DNA of 64,000 bases from an uncultured Lachnospiraceae bacterium (GCA_902789555.1 CADAOF010000012.1:1-64000); one strand, 5' to 3'. Positions 48,787-58,187 are shown, counted from the first letter of the stretch. Translations and numbers: made by a program. The notes: generated by a model not told the origin, from the sequence alone.

Positions 48787-51700
48787 TCAGCGTTCCTGCA
48801 GCTGGTCCTTGGCAATGTAGGCGTAACCTTCCTTGCAGGGATAGGCGACCTTGTAATAACTGCCCTCCGAGCTTAGGTGCAGGAAGAGTTCGACCTGTTT
48901 GACGTCGCGGTAAACAGTTCCTTTCTTATACTTCGGCTCGCTGCGGATCGCCATATCCTCCTTGCGGTCTCCTTTCGCCTCCATGATATTGCCGGCCGCG
49001 AGATACCGTGTCTGGACCCAGCCGCTCACGCCGTCATGAGTGACCCAGGCAAAGAGGCCTTTCTTGCTCTCCTTCCGCACGATGACCGTTTCACCGGCCT
49101 TTACGCAGCCGAGGATCTTGCCTTCGGACGAGCTGCAGCGGTCGAAGATCGGCGCTTCTTCCGTAGCTGCCCGGTAATCGTCGTACAGATGTTTGTAATG
49201 TGCGTAAACCGTCAGACTCTCCGTGACCGGCGTATTGGCATCGAACCACTTGCCGAGCACCGGATCGGTATACCAGCCATCGAATTCATAGCCGGACAGG
49301 CAGGGGATCGGGAACGCGCCGCCCTGCGAGGCGATGGAGCTCCCCAGCTTTACGTCCACGGAATCCAGCCAGCAGATGCCCTCACCGGCACAGAAATTCA
49401 CGCGGCCATAGGTACTATACGCCATCCAGGAATTGCAGACCCAGCCTACGCCTGCGCCGAGCGATACGTCTTTGTTCCTTATGGCATTGGGAACAGCGAC
49501 CTTCTGCCATTTTCCCCCCCGCCGGCCGATCACATAGAACAGGGTTCCCCACTGTCCCTTATAGTACACGTCGCCAAGATATGCGTATACGGCATCATCG
49601 TCCATATACTCGTCGTCGGGGTCGCCACCCTCCAGCGAAAATTTCCACCGGCCGATCCTGGCCGTATTGAAGATCACTTCGAAGTCCGTCTCGATGAATC
49701 TCTTCTCCACCCAGACGATCGTGTGGTCGCTTCGCAGGCACTGATACATCTCCCTGGTCTGACCGATCACCTGTACTTCCTCGCAGACCGGCAGGGGGAT
49801 CTGCTTCGTGGAACCAGGCGTTTCAAAGCCGTAAGGCTTCGTCTGCTCTTCGAACGGAACGGCGCCGAGAGAAATCGTAAGGCCCTGTTTTACTTCCTGT
49901 CCAGTGTATTTGATCCAATTTGCCTTCAGCTTCACGCTGTCCGTGAATTCATAGCCCGGCGTTACGACATTGCCAGTCTTATCCGTCCAACCCGCGAAAT
50001 AATATCCGCTGCGGGTCGCGGCCGGATATTGTGTCAGCGTGGGATAAGGATACCCTTTCTGATAGGTGGCTTTCAGCCAGGCGACAGGGCAATAACCGCC
50101 GTCCGGGTCAAAGTAGATATTCCACGATTTCGCGCCGTTCTGGCCGTCCAGCAGCTCGGCGAAGATAAAGCCTTCCTTCCCCAGCCGCTTGACGCCGACT
50201 TTATACATCTTGGCGAAGTTTCCGATCCTGTTATCGCAGTCCGTGATCGTCAGAATGTCGCCCTCCTGCAGACGGCCGAGCGGCTTATTGTTCACGTCAT
50301 ACAGATACAGCAGTTCCTCCCGACGCCCTGTCAGTGTCTGTTTCCCGAGCGTTATCTCCTGGCCTTTCCTCTCGTACATGAAGACGGTGGTCATCTTTGC
50401 GGTAAACGGCGTCTCATCGGTGACCTCCATGTAGTAATCGCCGTCCCAGCACCGCCAGCCCGGGACATAGGCATCTCCGCCGCCGGTCTGGATGCGGAAG
50501 GTGCTGCCGATACGGATGGGGATCTCCTTATCCGTCAGTTTTCCATCCGGGCCATATACCCTGGCTGATTCTCCCTGCGCGTTTTTGCAGAAGCGGACAA
50601 ATACGTAATCGGGATCTTTCTCCCAAACGGCTTCGAAGGTGTCTCCGGGCGAAAGGACCCGGTTCAGATCCAGTTCGCCGGTCCCGCTTCCTCCTGTCTG
50701 CTTCAGGGCGGTCAGCCGCCAGCCTTTCTTCTGCACCTTATTCTCCAGGTCGGTCTGATCGATCGTTCCGTCGGGATTCGTAAAGACCTCGGCGCTGTTT
50801 CCCTCGCCCATGTCCACGTGCGCCGAGAAAAGCTTCGGGATGAACCAGGCGGCGCAGCTCGAAAGGACATAGCCGGTCTGTCCCTTATAATTCACCACAT
50901 AATAGATTCCGTCGGCGCCGGCCACGGTTTCGTAGCAAATGAAATAGTCGCCGCGGCTATAGCCGCCGATGCGCTCATAGTTCTTTCCGGGCCCGCTGCG
51001 GACGTTGACCGTGCAGAGAACGCGGTAAAAACTCGGAATCGTTAATTTTTCTGCCGTGGAGAAAGCTTGTTCACTGTCCTTGAACTTTCCGCCCGCATCC
51101 CGGGCAACGATCGCGGCCTGAACGCCCTGAGGATCGACGCCCTTGGCCACCATTTCCATGAAGACGGCAGTCAGATCCAGCCAGGTATCGGACGTATCCG
51201 TTTCGTAATAGATTTCTTCCCCTTCATTCATGGTCAGAAGGGCGACGTGGAAGAGCGGATTCGTGTATTCAAAACCGTAGTCCCAGCTTGCCACGCCGTT
51301 TTTCAGGATGACGTTCTGCGGCGCCGGCATGGTGTCGCTTTGTACGCCGAAATACAGGAGCGTGGGGTCGGAAATGGCCTTGCCGTCCTTATCCTTTGCC
51401 TGTACTGCGGCGCCGTATTTCCCCGGCTCCAGCTGCGGAAGGTCGAAGAAGCTGTTTTCCGTATGATCTTCCAGCAGGAGCGTTTCGGAATCGTCATCCC
51501 CGAGTTTTACGAGCCACACGTCATACGTCTGCGCTCCGGAGAAGCCGTACCAGGTCAGGCTGTTCCATGCTTCGTAACACAGGCCGTCAACAAGCGGCAG
51601 CCCCGATTTTTCCAGCTCATCAAGGAAGCCGATGTAAAGGACCATACCGCCGTCGAAGATCTCCGAAAAATCCTTCAGTTCCGCTATGGCGAACTGTAGT

Positions 51701-53253
51701 TCCTCTTTATAGCCGCACTCGCACATCATGTACTCATTCACGGTCCGGCAGGGCTCGATATAGGAGGCCTGCTCGTACTCATCTTCATAGAATTCGTACT
51801 CACAGACTTCGTCCTTCCAGTCGTAAGCGAAACCGATCATGAACGACATTACTGTGTGCGTACCGTTTTCGTTGCTTTTGTAGCCGCATCTGCGCAGCGC
51901 GTCGACTTCGAGCCCGGACTCCGGAAAGATGTAAAGGGTGCACTCTCCGGTCGGCGCCTCCTGCTGCAGCAGAGACCACAAACGCTCCGAGAGCATCTGC
52001 AGCGTATCGGCGTAAATTGCTCCGGTCACCGACAGGCCGACCATCTTCTCATAAGTCTTAAGCGCTGCGGACAGGTCTTCCCGGAAAATGCCGTCGCAGG
52101 GCCCGTTGTAATCGCCGCATATCTTCAACAGTTCCTGTGCGATGACAACGCAGATGCCTTCATCGCCGACCTTGGCAACAGGAGGATAAGGATCGGTCTC
52201 GCGGAACTCCACGGCATAGCACTCTTCGCACATCCGCCCTTCCTGTATGGGCTCCCCGTGACCGCCGGGAATCCCGTGCACCGTCCAGGGTCCCCATTTA
52301 TGCGGCAGTTTGGCGATGGTACGGGTCTCCGTCTTGCTGCAGCGGGAGCAGGTGCGGGTCTCCTCGCCTTCTTCGGCGCAGCTCGCTGCTTTCGTGACCT
52401 TCCACTCACCCCAGCTGTGGCCGAGGGCGGCTCCCGCTGTGCGGGTCTCCTTGCTGCCGCAGCGGGAGCAGGTGCGGGTCTCCTCGCCTGCCGTTTCGCA
52501 GCCTGCCTGTTTCGTGACCGTCCAGCTGCTCCAGCTGTGGCCGGTTGCTGCGATGGCGCGGGACTCTGTCTTGCCGCAGCGGGAACATTTGCGCGTTTCC
52601 GTGCCCTGCTGCGTACAGGTCGCTTTCGTACTCGTCTGCCATTTTCCCCAGTTGTGGCCGAGTTTCGCGATCGCGCGGCTTTCGGTCTTGTTGCAGATGG
52701 AGCAGGTGCGGGACTCCTTCCCGTCCTTCTCGCAGGTCGCGCTCGCGGTCGTCTTCCAGGCGCTCCAGGCAGATTTCCCCGTAGGGTCAATATGTTTGCA
52801 TTCCCCGGGTGCAAATATGGTGAATTTGATCACCGGCGTACGTGCGATGAACTTCCTATCCCCGTTTTCAAAAACGACTGCCGCCCCATATTTGCCGTAT
52901 TCCAGTTCTGAAAGGGGATAAGCGGCGTGAATACCATCATCCGGGGAATGATACAAAGAAGTTGTGATGTCCAAGGTGCGCTTCATCACCAGATCGCCGT
53001 AATCTCCGCTGCTCGTAAGGCGCCACACATAGATCACCATAATGCTCGCCTTATCATACACCGAAGTGTTTTTGCCCTTCCATTGCAGCATATTGGACAA
53101 GGCATCATAATGAAACTCGAGGTCCGTTTGTGCGGGGCCGAGACTCGTAATATCCTGCGGACGACTTCCGCTTGCCTGAGCCTCTTTCCCGAATGCCGCC
53201 GCCATCAGGATGAAGACAAGCAGCAGTACGATCAGTTTTCTGTACTTTTTCAT
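48787..53253 (-). CDS. Very large secreted repeat protein with Cys-rich repeats, PG-binding, SH3 and InlB-like repeats
   Basis: A 1488-residue exported protein. A signal peptide (MKKYRKLIVLLLVFILMAAAFG) is followed by an Ig-like segment (about 30-150). About five tandem repeats of roughly 40 residues follow (about 160-350), each of form GHxWGxWxxxxxATC-x6-ETRxCSRCGKTE. A peptidoglycan-binding-like helix bundle comes next (about 358-425, ICVVIAQELLKICGDYNG). SH3-like modules follow (CTVNVRSGPGKNYERIGGYSRGDYFICYE, and a C-terminal one). Listeria-Bacteroides repeats are also present (FAGWTDKTGNVVTPGYEF and YEFDGWYTDPVLGKWFD). No sortase motif or transmembrane anchor is seen at the C-terminus, so retention may be through wall binding. 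It is probably a cell-surface or adhesion protein. Function is not known. Confidence 0.85.
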   Translation of the reverse strand: MKKYRKLIVLLLVFILMAAAFGKEAQASGSRPQDITSLGPAQTDLEFHYDALSNMLQWKGKNTSVYDKASIMVIYVWRLTSSGDYGDLVMKRTLDITTSLYHSPDDGIHAAYPLSELEYGKYGAAVVFENGDRKFIARTPVIKFTIFAPGECKHIDPTGKSAWSAWKTTASATCEKDGKESRTCSICNKTESRAIAKLGHNWGKWQTSTKATCTQQGTETRKCSRCGKTESRAIAATGHSWSSWTVTKQAGCETAGEETRTCSRCGSKETRTAGAALGHSWGEWKVTKAASCAEEGEETRTCSRCSKTETRTIAKLPHKWGPWTVHGIPGGHGEPIQEGRMCEECYAVEFRETDPYPPVAKVGDEGICVVIAQELLKICGDYNGPCDGIFREDLSAALKTYEKMVGLSVTGAIYADTLQMLSERLWSLLQQEAPTGECTLYIFPESGLEVDALRRCGYKSNENGTHTVMSFMIGFAYDWKDEVCEYEFYEDEYEQASYIEPCRTVNEYMMCECGYKEELQFAIAELKDFSEIFDGGMVLYIGFLDELEKSGLPLVDGLCYEAWNSLTWYGFSGAQTYDVWLVKLGDDDSETLLLEDHTENSFFDLPQLEPGKYGAAVQAKDKDGKAISDPTLLYFGVQSDTMPAPQNVILKNGVASWDYGFEYTNPLFHVALLTMNEGEEIYYETDTSDTWLDLTAVFMEMVAKGVDPQGVQAAIVARDAGGKFKDSEQAFSTAEKLTIPSFYRVLCTVNVRSGPGKNYERIGGYSRGDYFICYETVAGADGIYYVVNYKGQTGYVLSSCAAWFIPKLFSAHVDMGEGNSAEVFTNPDGTIDQTDLENKVQKKGWRLTALKQTGGSGTGELDLNRVLSPGDTFEAVWEKDPDYVFVRFCKNAQGESARVYGPDGKLTDKEIPIRIGSTFRIQTGGGDAYVPGWRCWDGDYYMEVTDETPFTAKMTTVFMYERKGQEITLGKQTLTGRREELLYLYDVNNKPLGRLQEGDILTITDCDNRIGNFAKMYKVGVKRLGKEGFIFAELLDGQNGAKSWNIYFDPDGGYCPVAWLKATYQKGYPYPTLTQYPAATRSGYYFAGWTDKTGNVVTPGYEFTDSVKLKANWIKYTGQEVKQGLTISLGAVPFEEQTKPYGFETPGSTKQIPLPVCEEVQVIGQTREMYQCLRSDHTIVWVEKRFIETDFEVIFNTARIGRWKFSLEGGDPDDEYMDDDAVYAYLGDVYYKGQWGTLFYVIGRRGGKWQKVAVPNAIRNKDVSLGAGVGWVCNSWMAYSTYGRVNFCAGEGICWLDSVDVKLGSSIASQGGAFPIPCLSGYEFDGWYTDPVLGKWFDANTPVTESLTVYAHYKHLYDDYRAATEEAPIFDRCSSSEGKILGCVKAGETVIVRKESKKGLFAWVTHDGVSGWVQTRYLAAGNIMEAKGDRKEDMAIRSEPKYKKGTVYRDVKQVELFLHLSSEGSYYKVAYPCKEGYAYIAKDQLQER

Positions 53254-53265
53254 CTTCGGCCTCCT

Positions 53266-53985
53266 TTAGCGGATCTCCAGCGAGGAGAACCACGCCTTCA
53301 TAAGATCCGTGAGCGTCGGCTCGGCATCGTCTCCGATACCGGCTCCGCGAAGCACTGCCGCCGCGTTCACGTAGACAAGCACTCCGCCTTCCTCGCTCCA
53401 CGCGATGAGATCATAAACGACGAAGCCGTCCGCCGCTTCGTTCTGGCAGAAAGTGCGTACGGTCCAGACGGTCTTTCCGACCGTCAGCATCTCTTCCTTC
53501 GCTTCCGGGAGAAGCGCCTTTACCTGCTCCGCCAGAAAGCCTTCGGCGAGCGGATTAAACTCCGCTTCCTCAGGAATGTCAAAGAGGACCGAAGCGTCTT
53601 TGCCAAGAACCAGGCTGCCGCTCAGCGTCCTGCCGGGATGCTTTTCGGCGCTGTCCGCAAAGGAAAAGCTGTACGAGGCACAGTCCGCATCCTCTTCGTC
53701 CGCGGCTTTGACGTCCAGGGTCATAAAGCCCTGCTGGCCGGCCCACTTCGCGCCGTATCCGGACAGGGTCTTCCCGCCCCAGGACAGCAGCGTTTCCGGC
53801 TCCGCGGGCGCTTCGGTCGGCGCCTCAGTCGAAGCCTCGGCCGACGTGTTCACCGGCGCGGTCGTGGGCGCTACCGTCGTTGCGGTGCTTTCCGTCGGCT
53901 GCGCGGTCGATTCCGTCTGTTTTCCGCATCCCGCCGACCAGACGGCAAGGGAAAGCAGCAGCAACAGACAAAGCAATCGTTTCAT
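53266..53985 (-). CDS. Putative lipoprotein of unknown function
   Basis: A 239-residue lipoprotein. The signal peptide MKRLLCLLLLLSLAVWSAGCGKQ has a lipobox (SAGC). A Thr/Pro/Ala-rich linker of about 45 residues (TESTATTVAPTTAPVNTSAEASTEAPTE, read in parts) precedes a compact domain of about 165 residues starting LLSWGGKTLSGYGAKWAGQQGF. No family is recognised. Linkers of this type are common on clostridial surface lipoproteins. It lies 12 bp upstream of the 1488-residue protein gene in the same orientation, so the two are probably co-expressed. Confidence 0.72.
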   Translation of the reverse strand: MKRLLCLLLLLSLAVWSAGCGKQTESTAQPTESTATTVAPTTAPVNTSAEASTEAPTEAPAEPETLLSWGGKTLSGYGAKWAGQQGFMTLDVKAADEEDADCASYSFSFADSAEKHPGRTLSGSLVLGKDASVLFDIPEEAEFNPLAEGFLAEQVKALLPEAKEEMLTVGKTVWTVRTFCQNEAADGFVVYDLIAWSEEGGVLVYVNAAAVLRGAGIGDDAEPTLTDLMKAWFSSLEIR

Positions 53986-54096
53986 TAAAAAGCCCTCCTT
54001 TTCCGTGAAAATATCCGTATTTTACGAAACCGATACCATTTTCAGTATAAGAGCCGCCAAATCAAAGCGCCCCCTCAGAAATGACAGTTTTACAAC

Positions 54097-54120
54097 AAAA
54101 AACTCTCCCGGGAGGGAGAG
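54097..54120 (-). terminator. Terminator of the signalling operon
   Basis: CTCTCCC-N4-GGGAGAG stem (54103-54109 with 54114-54120), followed on the minus strand by TTTTTT, about 30 bp after the response regulator stop. Confidence 0.82.
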
Positions 54121-54148
54121 AAAGGCAGAAACGATATAAGGGCAGCCA

Positions 54149-54778
54149 TCATTTTATTCCCGGCGTCGTTATCCCGCTCAGGACCGCACCCACCGCAAGT
54201 TCAGTCCTGGAGCTGAGGCCTGTCTTGCTGATCAGATTTCCGATATGATAACGTACCGTGGTAACGCTTAAGCACGCGGCGTCCGCAATTTCCCGATCGG
54301 TCAGGCCTTCCGCGAGCAGCCGCAGGACCTCCTGTTCCCGCTCCGTCAGATCCGTGCTTTTCGCAAGCCCCAGCTCGGTCACCGGCGCCGCATCGGGGAA
54401 GATATGCTCGCCCGCCATCGTGCGGTCCATCACTTCCAGCATCGGGACCGCCTGCACCTCCTTGTACCAGAAGGAATCCACGCCGATCTCCCGCGCCCGT
54501 TTAAGGAACAGCGCATCCGGAAGCGACGTCACTATGACGATCTTGATTCCGGGGTAGGACTGCTTGATCCGCGCAGCAGAGTCCAGGCCGTTAGAGCCGT
54601 CGCTCATCACGACGTCCATGAGGACCAGATCGACTCCTCCTCTGGCACACCAGGCGTCGGCGACTCTGGCAGTCTCTATGGATGCCGCCAGCCGGTAGCG
54701 GTCGGATGAAGCGATGATCGTTTCAAAAAGCTGTCTGGAGACCGTCTGATCATCCACGATCAATACATTTATAGGCAT
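54149..54778 (-). CDS. LuxR/NarL-type response regulator
   Basis: A 209-residue two-domain regulator. The receiver domain has VLIVDDQTVSR (acidic pair), the phosphoacceptor Asp in VDLVLMDVVMSDGSNG, IVTSLPDA (Thr/Ser switch) and FWYKEV (Lys). The C-terminal LuxR HTH is LTEREQEVLRLLAEGLTDREIADAACLSVTTVRYHIGNLISKTGLSSRTELAV. The gene overlaps the histidine kinase gene by 29 bp, with AAGGAGGTGCCGC before its ATG. It should be phosphorylated by that kinase. Target genes are unknown, and the neighbouring lipoprotein and large secreted protein are candidates by position. Confidence 0.94.
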   Translation of the reverse strand: MPINVLIVDDQTVSRQLFETIIASSDRYRLAASIETARVADAWCARGGVDLVLMDVVMSDGSNGLDSAARIKQSYPGIKIVIVTSLPDALFLKRAREIGVDSFWYKEVQAVPMLEVMDRTMAGEHIFPDAAPVTELGLAKSTDLTEREQEVLRLLAEGLTDREIADAACLSVTTVRYHIGNLISKTGLSSRTELAVGAVLSGITTPGIK

Positions 54779-56051
54779 GCGGCACCTCCTTCGGCAGGAT
54801 CAGTGTAACGGTATAGACCGGGGAATACGAAAGTTCCATGGTTCCTCCGATATATTCCGTAAGTTCACGCAGGGACTTTAGGCCGCCGGTCTCCCGTATG
54901 GGGCCGGCCGGCTGTTCCCCGTTGCTCGTCAGGCAGATAAGATAGCGGTCACCTTGCTCCTCCGAGGAGATCCGCAGCTCATCACCGTGCGCATGACGCA
55001 GCGTATTGGTAAAGCATTCATGTATCGCTGTCGCGGCCGCATGCTTCTGCGGCTCTGCCTGAGGCAGGCTGCCCTGTACGGTCACCTTAACGCCCAGCTG
55101 CGCAGCGGTCTTCTTCAGCAGGACGTATTCATCTTCTGCCGCCGGTACGTCGCCCGTCAGCAGGAAAGAGACGTTCCGCCGCAGGCGCCTGCGGATATCT
55201 TCCCGGTCTTTCTCACTGCCGCCTCTTTCAAGGCAGCGCCTGATGGTCAGAAGGTCCTCCCCAAATTCATCATGCAGGCGCACCCGAGCACTCAGTTTTT
55301 CTTTTTCGGCAGTGAGCGAAACGATCTCCCGGTTATACTCCGTAAGCCGCTCATTCAGCTCCGACAGTTTTTCTTCCCGTCTCCGCAGCAGCACTGTCTT
55401 CTGATACAGCTCCGTCACGTCTGTCGCAATCACACTGTGCACCGCTTTTCCGTCAATGCTGCCGTTCCTTTTTTCAAGGCTCCACACCGTTCCGTCCGGC
55501 GCGGCGATCAGTACCGTATCTTCGAGCGCCGTGACGCGGTACCCTGAGACCAGCATCCCCGAAAAAAGACCTTCCCGGATCTCTTTTCCACTGAGTGGGA
55601 GTCTCCCCAAGGCTTTGCAAAGATCCTGCATCGCTGTATTGATCATCAGGATCCGCCCGTCCGTCAGGAAGCAGCAGATCCCGCTGGGCAGGCTGTCAAC
55701 AGCCTCTCTTACTGACATTGGGGTGATCTGGTTCTTTCCGTAACGGATAAGCGACCGGTAAAGCGTGCCGATCACAGATCCGATTCCGGCAAGGAGCAGG
55801 AAATGGAGCAGATGCGGCAGCGCGGCAAAGCTTACCGCGATCTCGAGTGTCCGGGGATCATTGGCGATTGGTTCCGTATAATAACTGATGAACTGGACAA
55901 GGTAATATGTTCCCGCCATCAGGATGATCCCGCACAGCAGAAAACCATGCCTCTTCCTGCGGAGGCTGAGGACCGCGAGTCCCGCGGATGCCCAAAACAA
56001 GCAGATGCTTAACGGGCCGGCAAATAACCAGAAAACGGAAAAATCGTTCAC
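54750..56051 (-). CDS. Sensor histidine kinase with multi-TM input domain
   Basis: A 433-residue kinase starting with GTG; AAAGGAGGGG precedes it. Three to four N-terminal membrane segments (starting FWLFAGPLSICLFWASAGLAVL) are followed by a PAS-like segment (SLPSGICCFLTDGRILMINTAMQDLCKAL), a coiled coil with a candidate phospho-His in RLHDEFGEDLLTIRRCLERGG, and a HATPase domain with N-box HECFTNTLRHAHGDEL and GGLKSLRELTEYIGGTMEL. The pattern fits the NarX/DesK-like (HisKA_3-type) family that partners LuxR regulators. It is preceded by, and overlaps by four bases, a related protein without an obvious kinase core. Confidence 0.88.
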   Translation of the reverse strand: MNDFSVFWLFAGPLSICLFWASAGLAVLSLRRKRHGFLLCGIILMAGTYYLVQFISYYTEPIANDPRTLEIAVSFAALPHLLHFLLLAGIGSVIGTLYRSLIRYGKNQITPMSVREAVDSLPSGICCFLTDGRILMINTAMQDLCKALGRLPLSGKEIREGLFSGMLVSGYRVTALEDTVLIAAPDGTVWSLEKRNGSIDGKAVHSVIATDVTELYQKTVLLRRREEKLSELNERLTEYNREIVSLTAEKEKLSARVRLHDEFGEDLLTIRRCLERGGSEKDREDIRRRLRRNVSFLLTGDVPAAEDEYVLLKKTAAQLGVKVTVQGSLPQAEPQKHAAATAIHECFTNTLRHAHGDELRISSEEQGDRYLICLTSNGEQPAGPIRETGGLKSLRELTEYIGGTMELSYSPVYTVTLILPKEVPHAYKCIDRG

Positions 56052-57658
56052 GGCTCCCCTCCTTTCCGGAAGATGCAGTGAAAGATAAGATCCTGTCCTT
56101 CCTTGGTAACGGAGACATCCTGAGGGCGTCCCTCACCGGAAGCGGAAATACTCTCCGGCGGAAGCGTAAACGAAGCGGCGCTCACGAGCACGCGCATGCT
56201 CAGTGCCCCTGGCTCTGCCTTCAGCGAGACTACGAGCGCGGTCAAGGTCTCCAGCGCCGCCTCAATGATCCTCTCCAGCAATTCATAAGCGCCAATCAGC
56301 CGCGCTGCCGGGCAGCTTCCGGTTCCCGACGCCGAAAGGGCTGTTCTTATCCCCTTCAGTCTCAAACAGTTCAGGGATTCGGATACCGCCAGAGACAGCT
56401 CCTCAAAGGGAAGGCGGCCGTCCTCAGCCATCAGCTCCATATTGCTGCGCCGTTTGATATACGCACTGAGAACGGCGATATCCGGAAGGCATTTGTCAAA
56501 AGCCTCCTCCGGTCCTTCTGCCATTGCGCTGAGACGGTCAAGCTGCGGCCGGAGCGCCCGGCTGATGCTGTCGCAGATCCGGCTGCGGGCTTCTGTCTCC
56601 GCCATCTCCTTTTCGACCTGCGTTCTGGAGGCAAGATAAGCGTTTCTGGCTTCGATCCGTCTTGTTGTTTCCTCTAACCTCCGGTTCAGACGCCGCAGTT
56701 TCCCCACATCTGCCTGCCATACGATCTTCCCGCCGGAAACGGGATGCTCGCACACGAGCGTATCCGCATCGTCCGCAAAAGGATATTCCGCCTCCGAGCT
56801 CACATATCGGACCGTACCCTCTTTATCCAGAATGACAGCGCGGCTGCCGATCAGCGAGAAAGCTTCCCCATAACCGGTATTGGCCGGGATCAAGCCATAA
56901 TCGATGCACATTTCCAGAAAAGCGATCACGCAAAAGCAGAAGACTTCTCCGGTCTGCCACACCTTGACGCCGCCAACCCGCAGCGTACGGTTCAGGGTAT
57001 CGAGAATAAATAAGAGGGTCATGATAAGAAGCGGCAGCGGAAGCAGGAAAAGACTCTTACTTCTCCGGATCGCCCTGTGTTTTCTGACGAAGATCATTAC
57101 AGCCGCAAAGCACAGGAAAAAGAGAAGGAAAAAGAACAGATAATAAAACGGACCGAAGTGTTTCGGACTGCCCGGAAGTCTGACTTCCGTTGTAAAGGAG
57201 AAGGCTAAGGAGTGAAGATCATTTGTCTGAATGCCCAGACAGGCTGCCGTGCCGGCAGCCGGAAGCAAGTGTGATAAAGTCCCGGCCTTCTTTTCCGGCT
57301 CTCTGCCGCAGAAGACGGCAGCATAGTAGAATAGAACGGCGGCCGCCATCTCACAAACGTAATAGCCGTACCAGGCGTAACGGCGCAGGGCTTCCTGATT
57401 CTGCGCAAAGCGGTAGTTGACCGTCTGCATCAGCAGAATCAGAAGAAGAAATGCCGAAAGGCCAGTCAAGAGTCTTCTCAGGCGTCTGTCCGTGACCCGT
57501 CCCAGAACAAATATCCCCCAGACAAGGATCACGGCTCCGGTGAAAAGCTGGCTGATCAAATCCGCCAGATCAACTCCGTATAAGCAGACTCTCAGCACTC
57601 CGTACAGAAGAAAGGCCGCTGTGATCGCCGCCGTATTTCTGATCCCTGTTTTCAGCAT
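56048..57658 (-). CDS. 7TM-type sensor protein with degenerate kinase-like C-terminus
   Basis: A 536-residue protein. The N-terminal half has about seven membrane segments, from TAAITAAFLLYGVLRVCLYGV to LFLLPLPLLIMTLLFIL and VFCFCVIAFLEMCI. It is followed by a PAS-like segment (GEAFSLIGSRAVILDKEGTVRYVSSEAEY), a long coiled coil (RRLNRRLEETTRRIEARNAYLASRTQVEKE, read in parts) and a region laid out like a kinase dimerisation helix (ICDSISRALRPQLDRLSAM). No phospho-His or intact N-box/G-box is visible, so it probably senses and signals to the adjacent kinase rather than phosphorylating. The start at 57658 follows AAGGAGGGCAGGC. It heads the operon with the kinase and regulator. Confidence 0.8.
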   Translation of the reverse strand: MLKTGIRNTAAITAAFLLYGVLRVCLYGVDLADLISQLFTGAVILVWGIFVLGRVTDRRLRRLLTGLSAFLLLILLMQTVNYRFAQNQEALRRYAWYGYYVCEMAAAVLFYYAAVFCGREPEKKAGTLSHLLPAAGTAACLGIQTNDLHSLAFSFTTEVRLPGSPKHFGPFYYLFFFLLFFLCFAAVMIFVRKHRAIRRSKSLFLLPLPLLIMTLLFILDTLNRTLRVGGVKVWQTGEVFCFCVIAFLEMCIDYGLIPANTGYGEAFSLIGSRAVILDKEGTVRYVSSEAEYPFADDADTLVCEHPVSGGKIVWQADVGKLRRLNRRLEETTRRIEARNAYLASRTQVEKEMAETEARSRICDSISRALRPQLDRLSAMAEGPEEAFDKCLPDIAVLSAYIKRRSNMELMAEDGRLPFEELSLAVSESLNCLRLKGIRTALSASGTGSCPAARLIGAYELLERIIEAALETLTALVVSLKAEPGALSMRVLVSAASFTLPPESISASGEGRPQDVSVTKEGQDLIFHCIFRKGGEP

Positions 57659-57766
57659 GCCTGCCCTCCTTCCGTCATCCGTTTTCACGATTTCCCTCTG
57701 AGACCAGTATAGCGAAGGACTGCCCTTTTGTCTCCCCTCAATAACAACAGTTTTGTCTGAACATAC

Positions 57767-57794
57767 AAAAAACGGGCCCTGCTGGACCCGTTTT
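57767..57794 (-). terminator. Terminator after rplL
   Basis: On the minus strand AAAACGGGTCC pairs with GGCCCGTTTT around a short loop, ending in TTTTTTG, 20 bp after the rplL stop. It closes the ribosomal-protein operon before any rpoB gene. Confidence 0.88.
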
Positions 57795-57812
57795 CCGTAT
57801 ACTCTTCTGAAA

Positions 57813-58187
57813 TTATTTCAGGGTGACCTTCGCGCCGGCCTTTTCCAGCTCGGCCTTCATGTTTTCGGCTTCTTCCTTGGTCGCACCGGCCTTGATCACG
57901 CTGGGGGCCTTGTCGAGCATATCCTTGACTTCCTTCAGGCCGGCACCGGTAAGGGTACGCAGGGCTTTCAGGACGGCCATTCTTTCGGCACCGACTTCAG
58001 TCAGTTCGACGTCGAATTCGGTCTTTTCTTCAACTTCTTCGACAGGGCCGGCAGCGGCAGCGACGACAACGCCGGCAGCGGCGGAAACGCCGAATTCGGC
58101 TTCGCAGGCCTGAACAAGTTCGTTCAGTTCAAGCACGGAGAGTTCCTTAAGGGCTTCGATAAATTCAGCAGTAGTAAGTTTTGCCAT
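57813..58187 (-). CDS. rplL: 50S ribosomal protein L7/L12
   Basis: A 124-residue L7/L12, the stalk protein that recruits translation factors. The N-terminal dimerisation segment is MAKLTTAEFIEALKELSVLELNELVQACEAEFGV. An Ala/Val/Gly-rich hinge (SAAAGVVVAAAAGPVEEVEE) follows, and the C-terminal domain ends DMLDKAPSVIKAGATKEEAENMKAELEKAGAKVTLK. The start at 58187 follows GGAGG. It is the last gene of the operon. Confidence 0.98.
   Translation of the reverse strand: MAKLTTAEFIEALKELSVLELNELVQACEAEFGVSAAAGVVVAAAAGPVEEVEEKTEFDVELTEVGAERMAVLKALRTLTGAGLKEVKDMLDKAPSVIKAGATKEEAENMKAELEKAGAKVTLK

Noticed and set aside
48877-50568. A 563-codon plus-strand frame
   Set aside because: Antisense to the 1488-residue secreted protein gene, which has a signal peptide and domains.
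52200-52800. CRISPR or DNA repeat array
   Set aside because: The repetition is protein-coding (Cys-rich repeats of the secreted protein) and the DNA copies are diverged. No direct repeats with unique spacers exist anywhere in the window.
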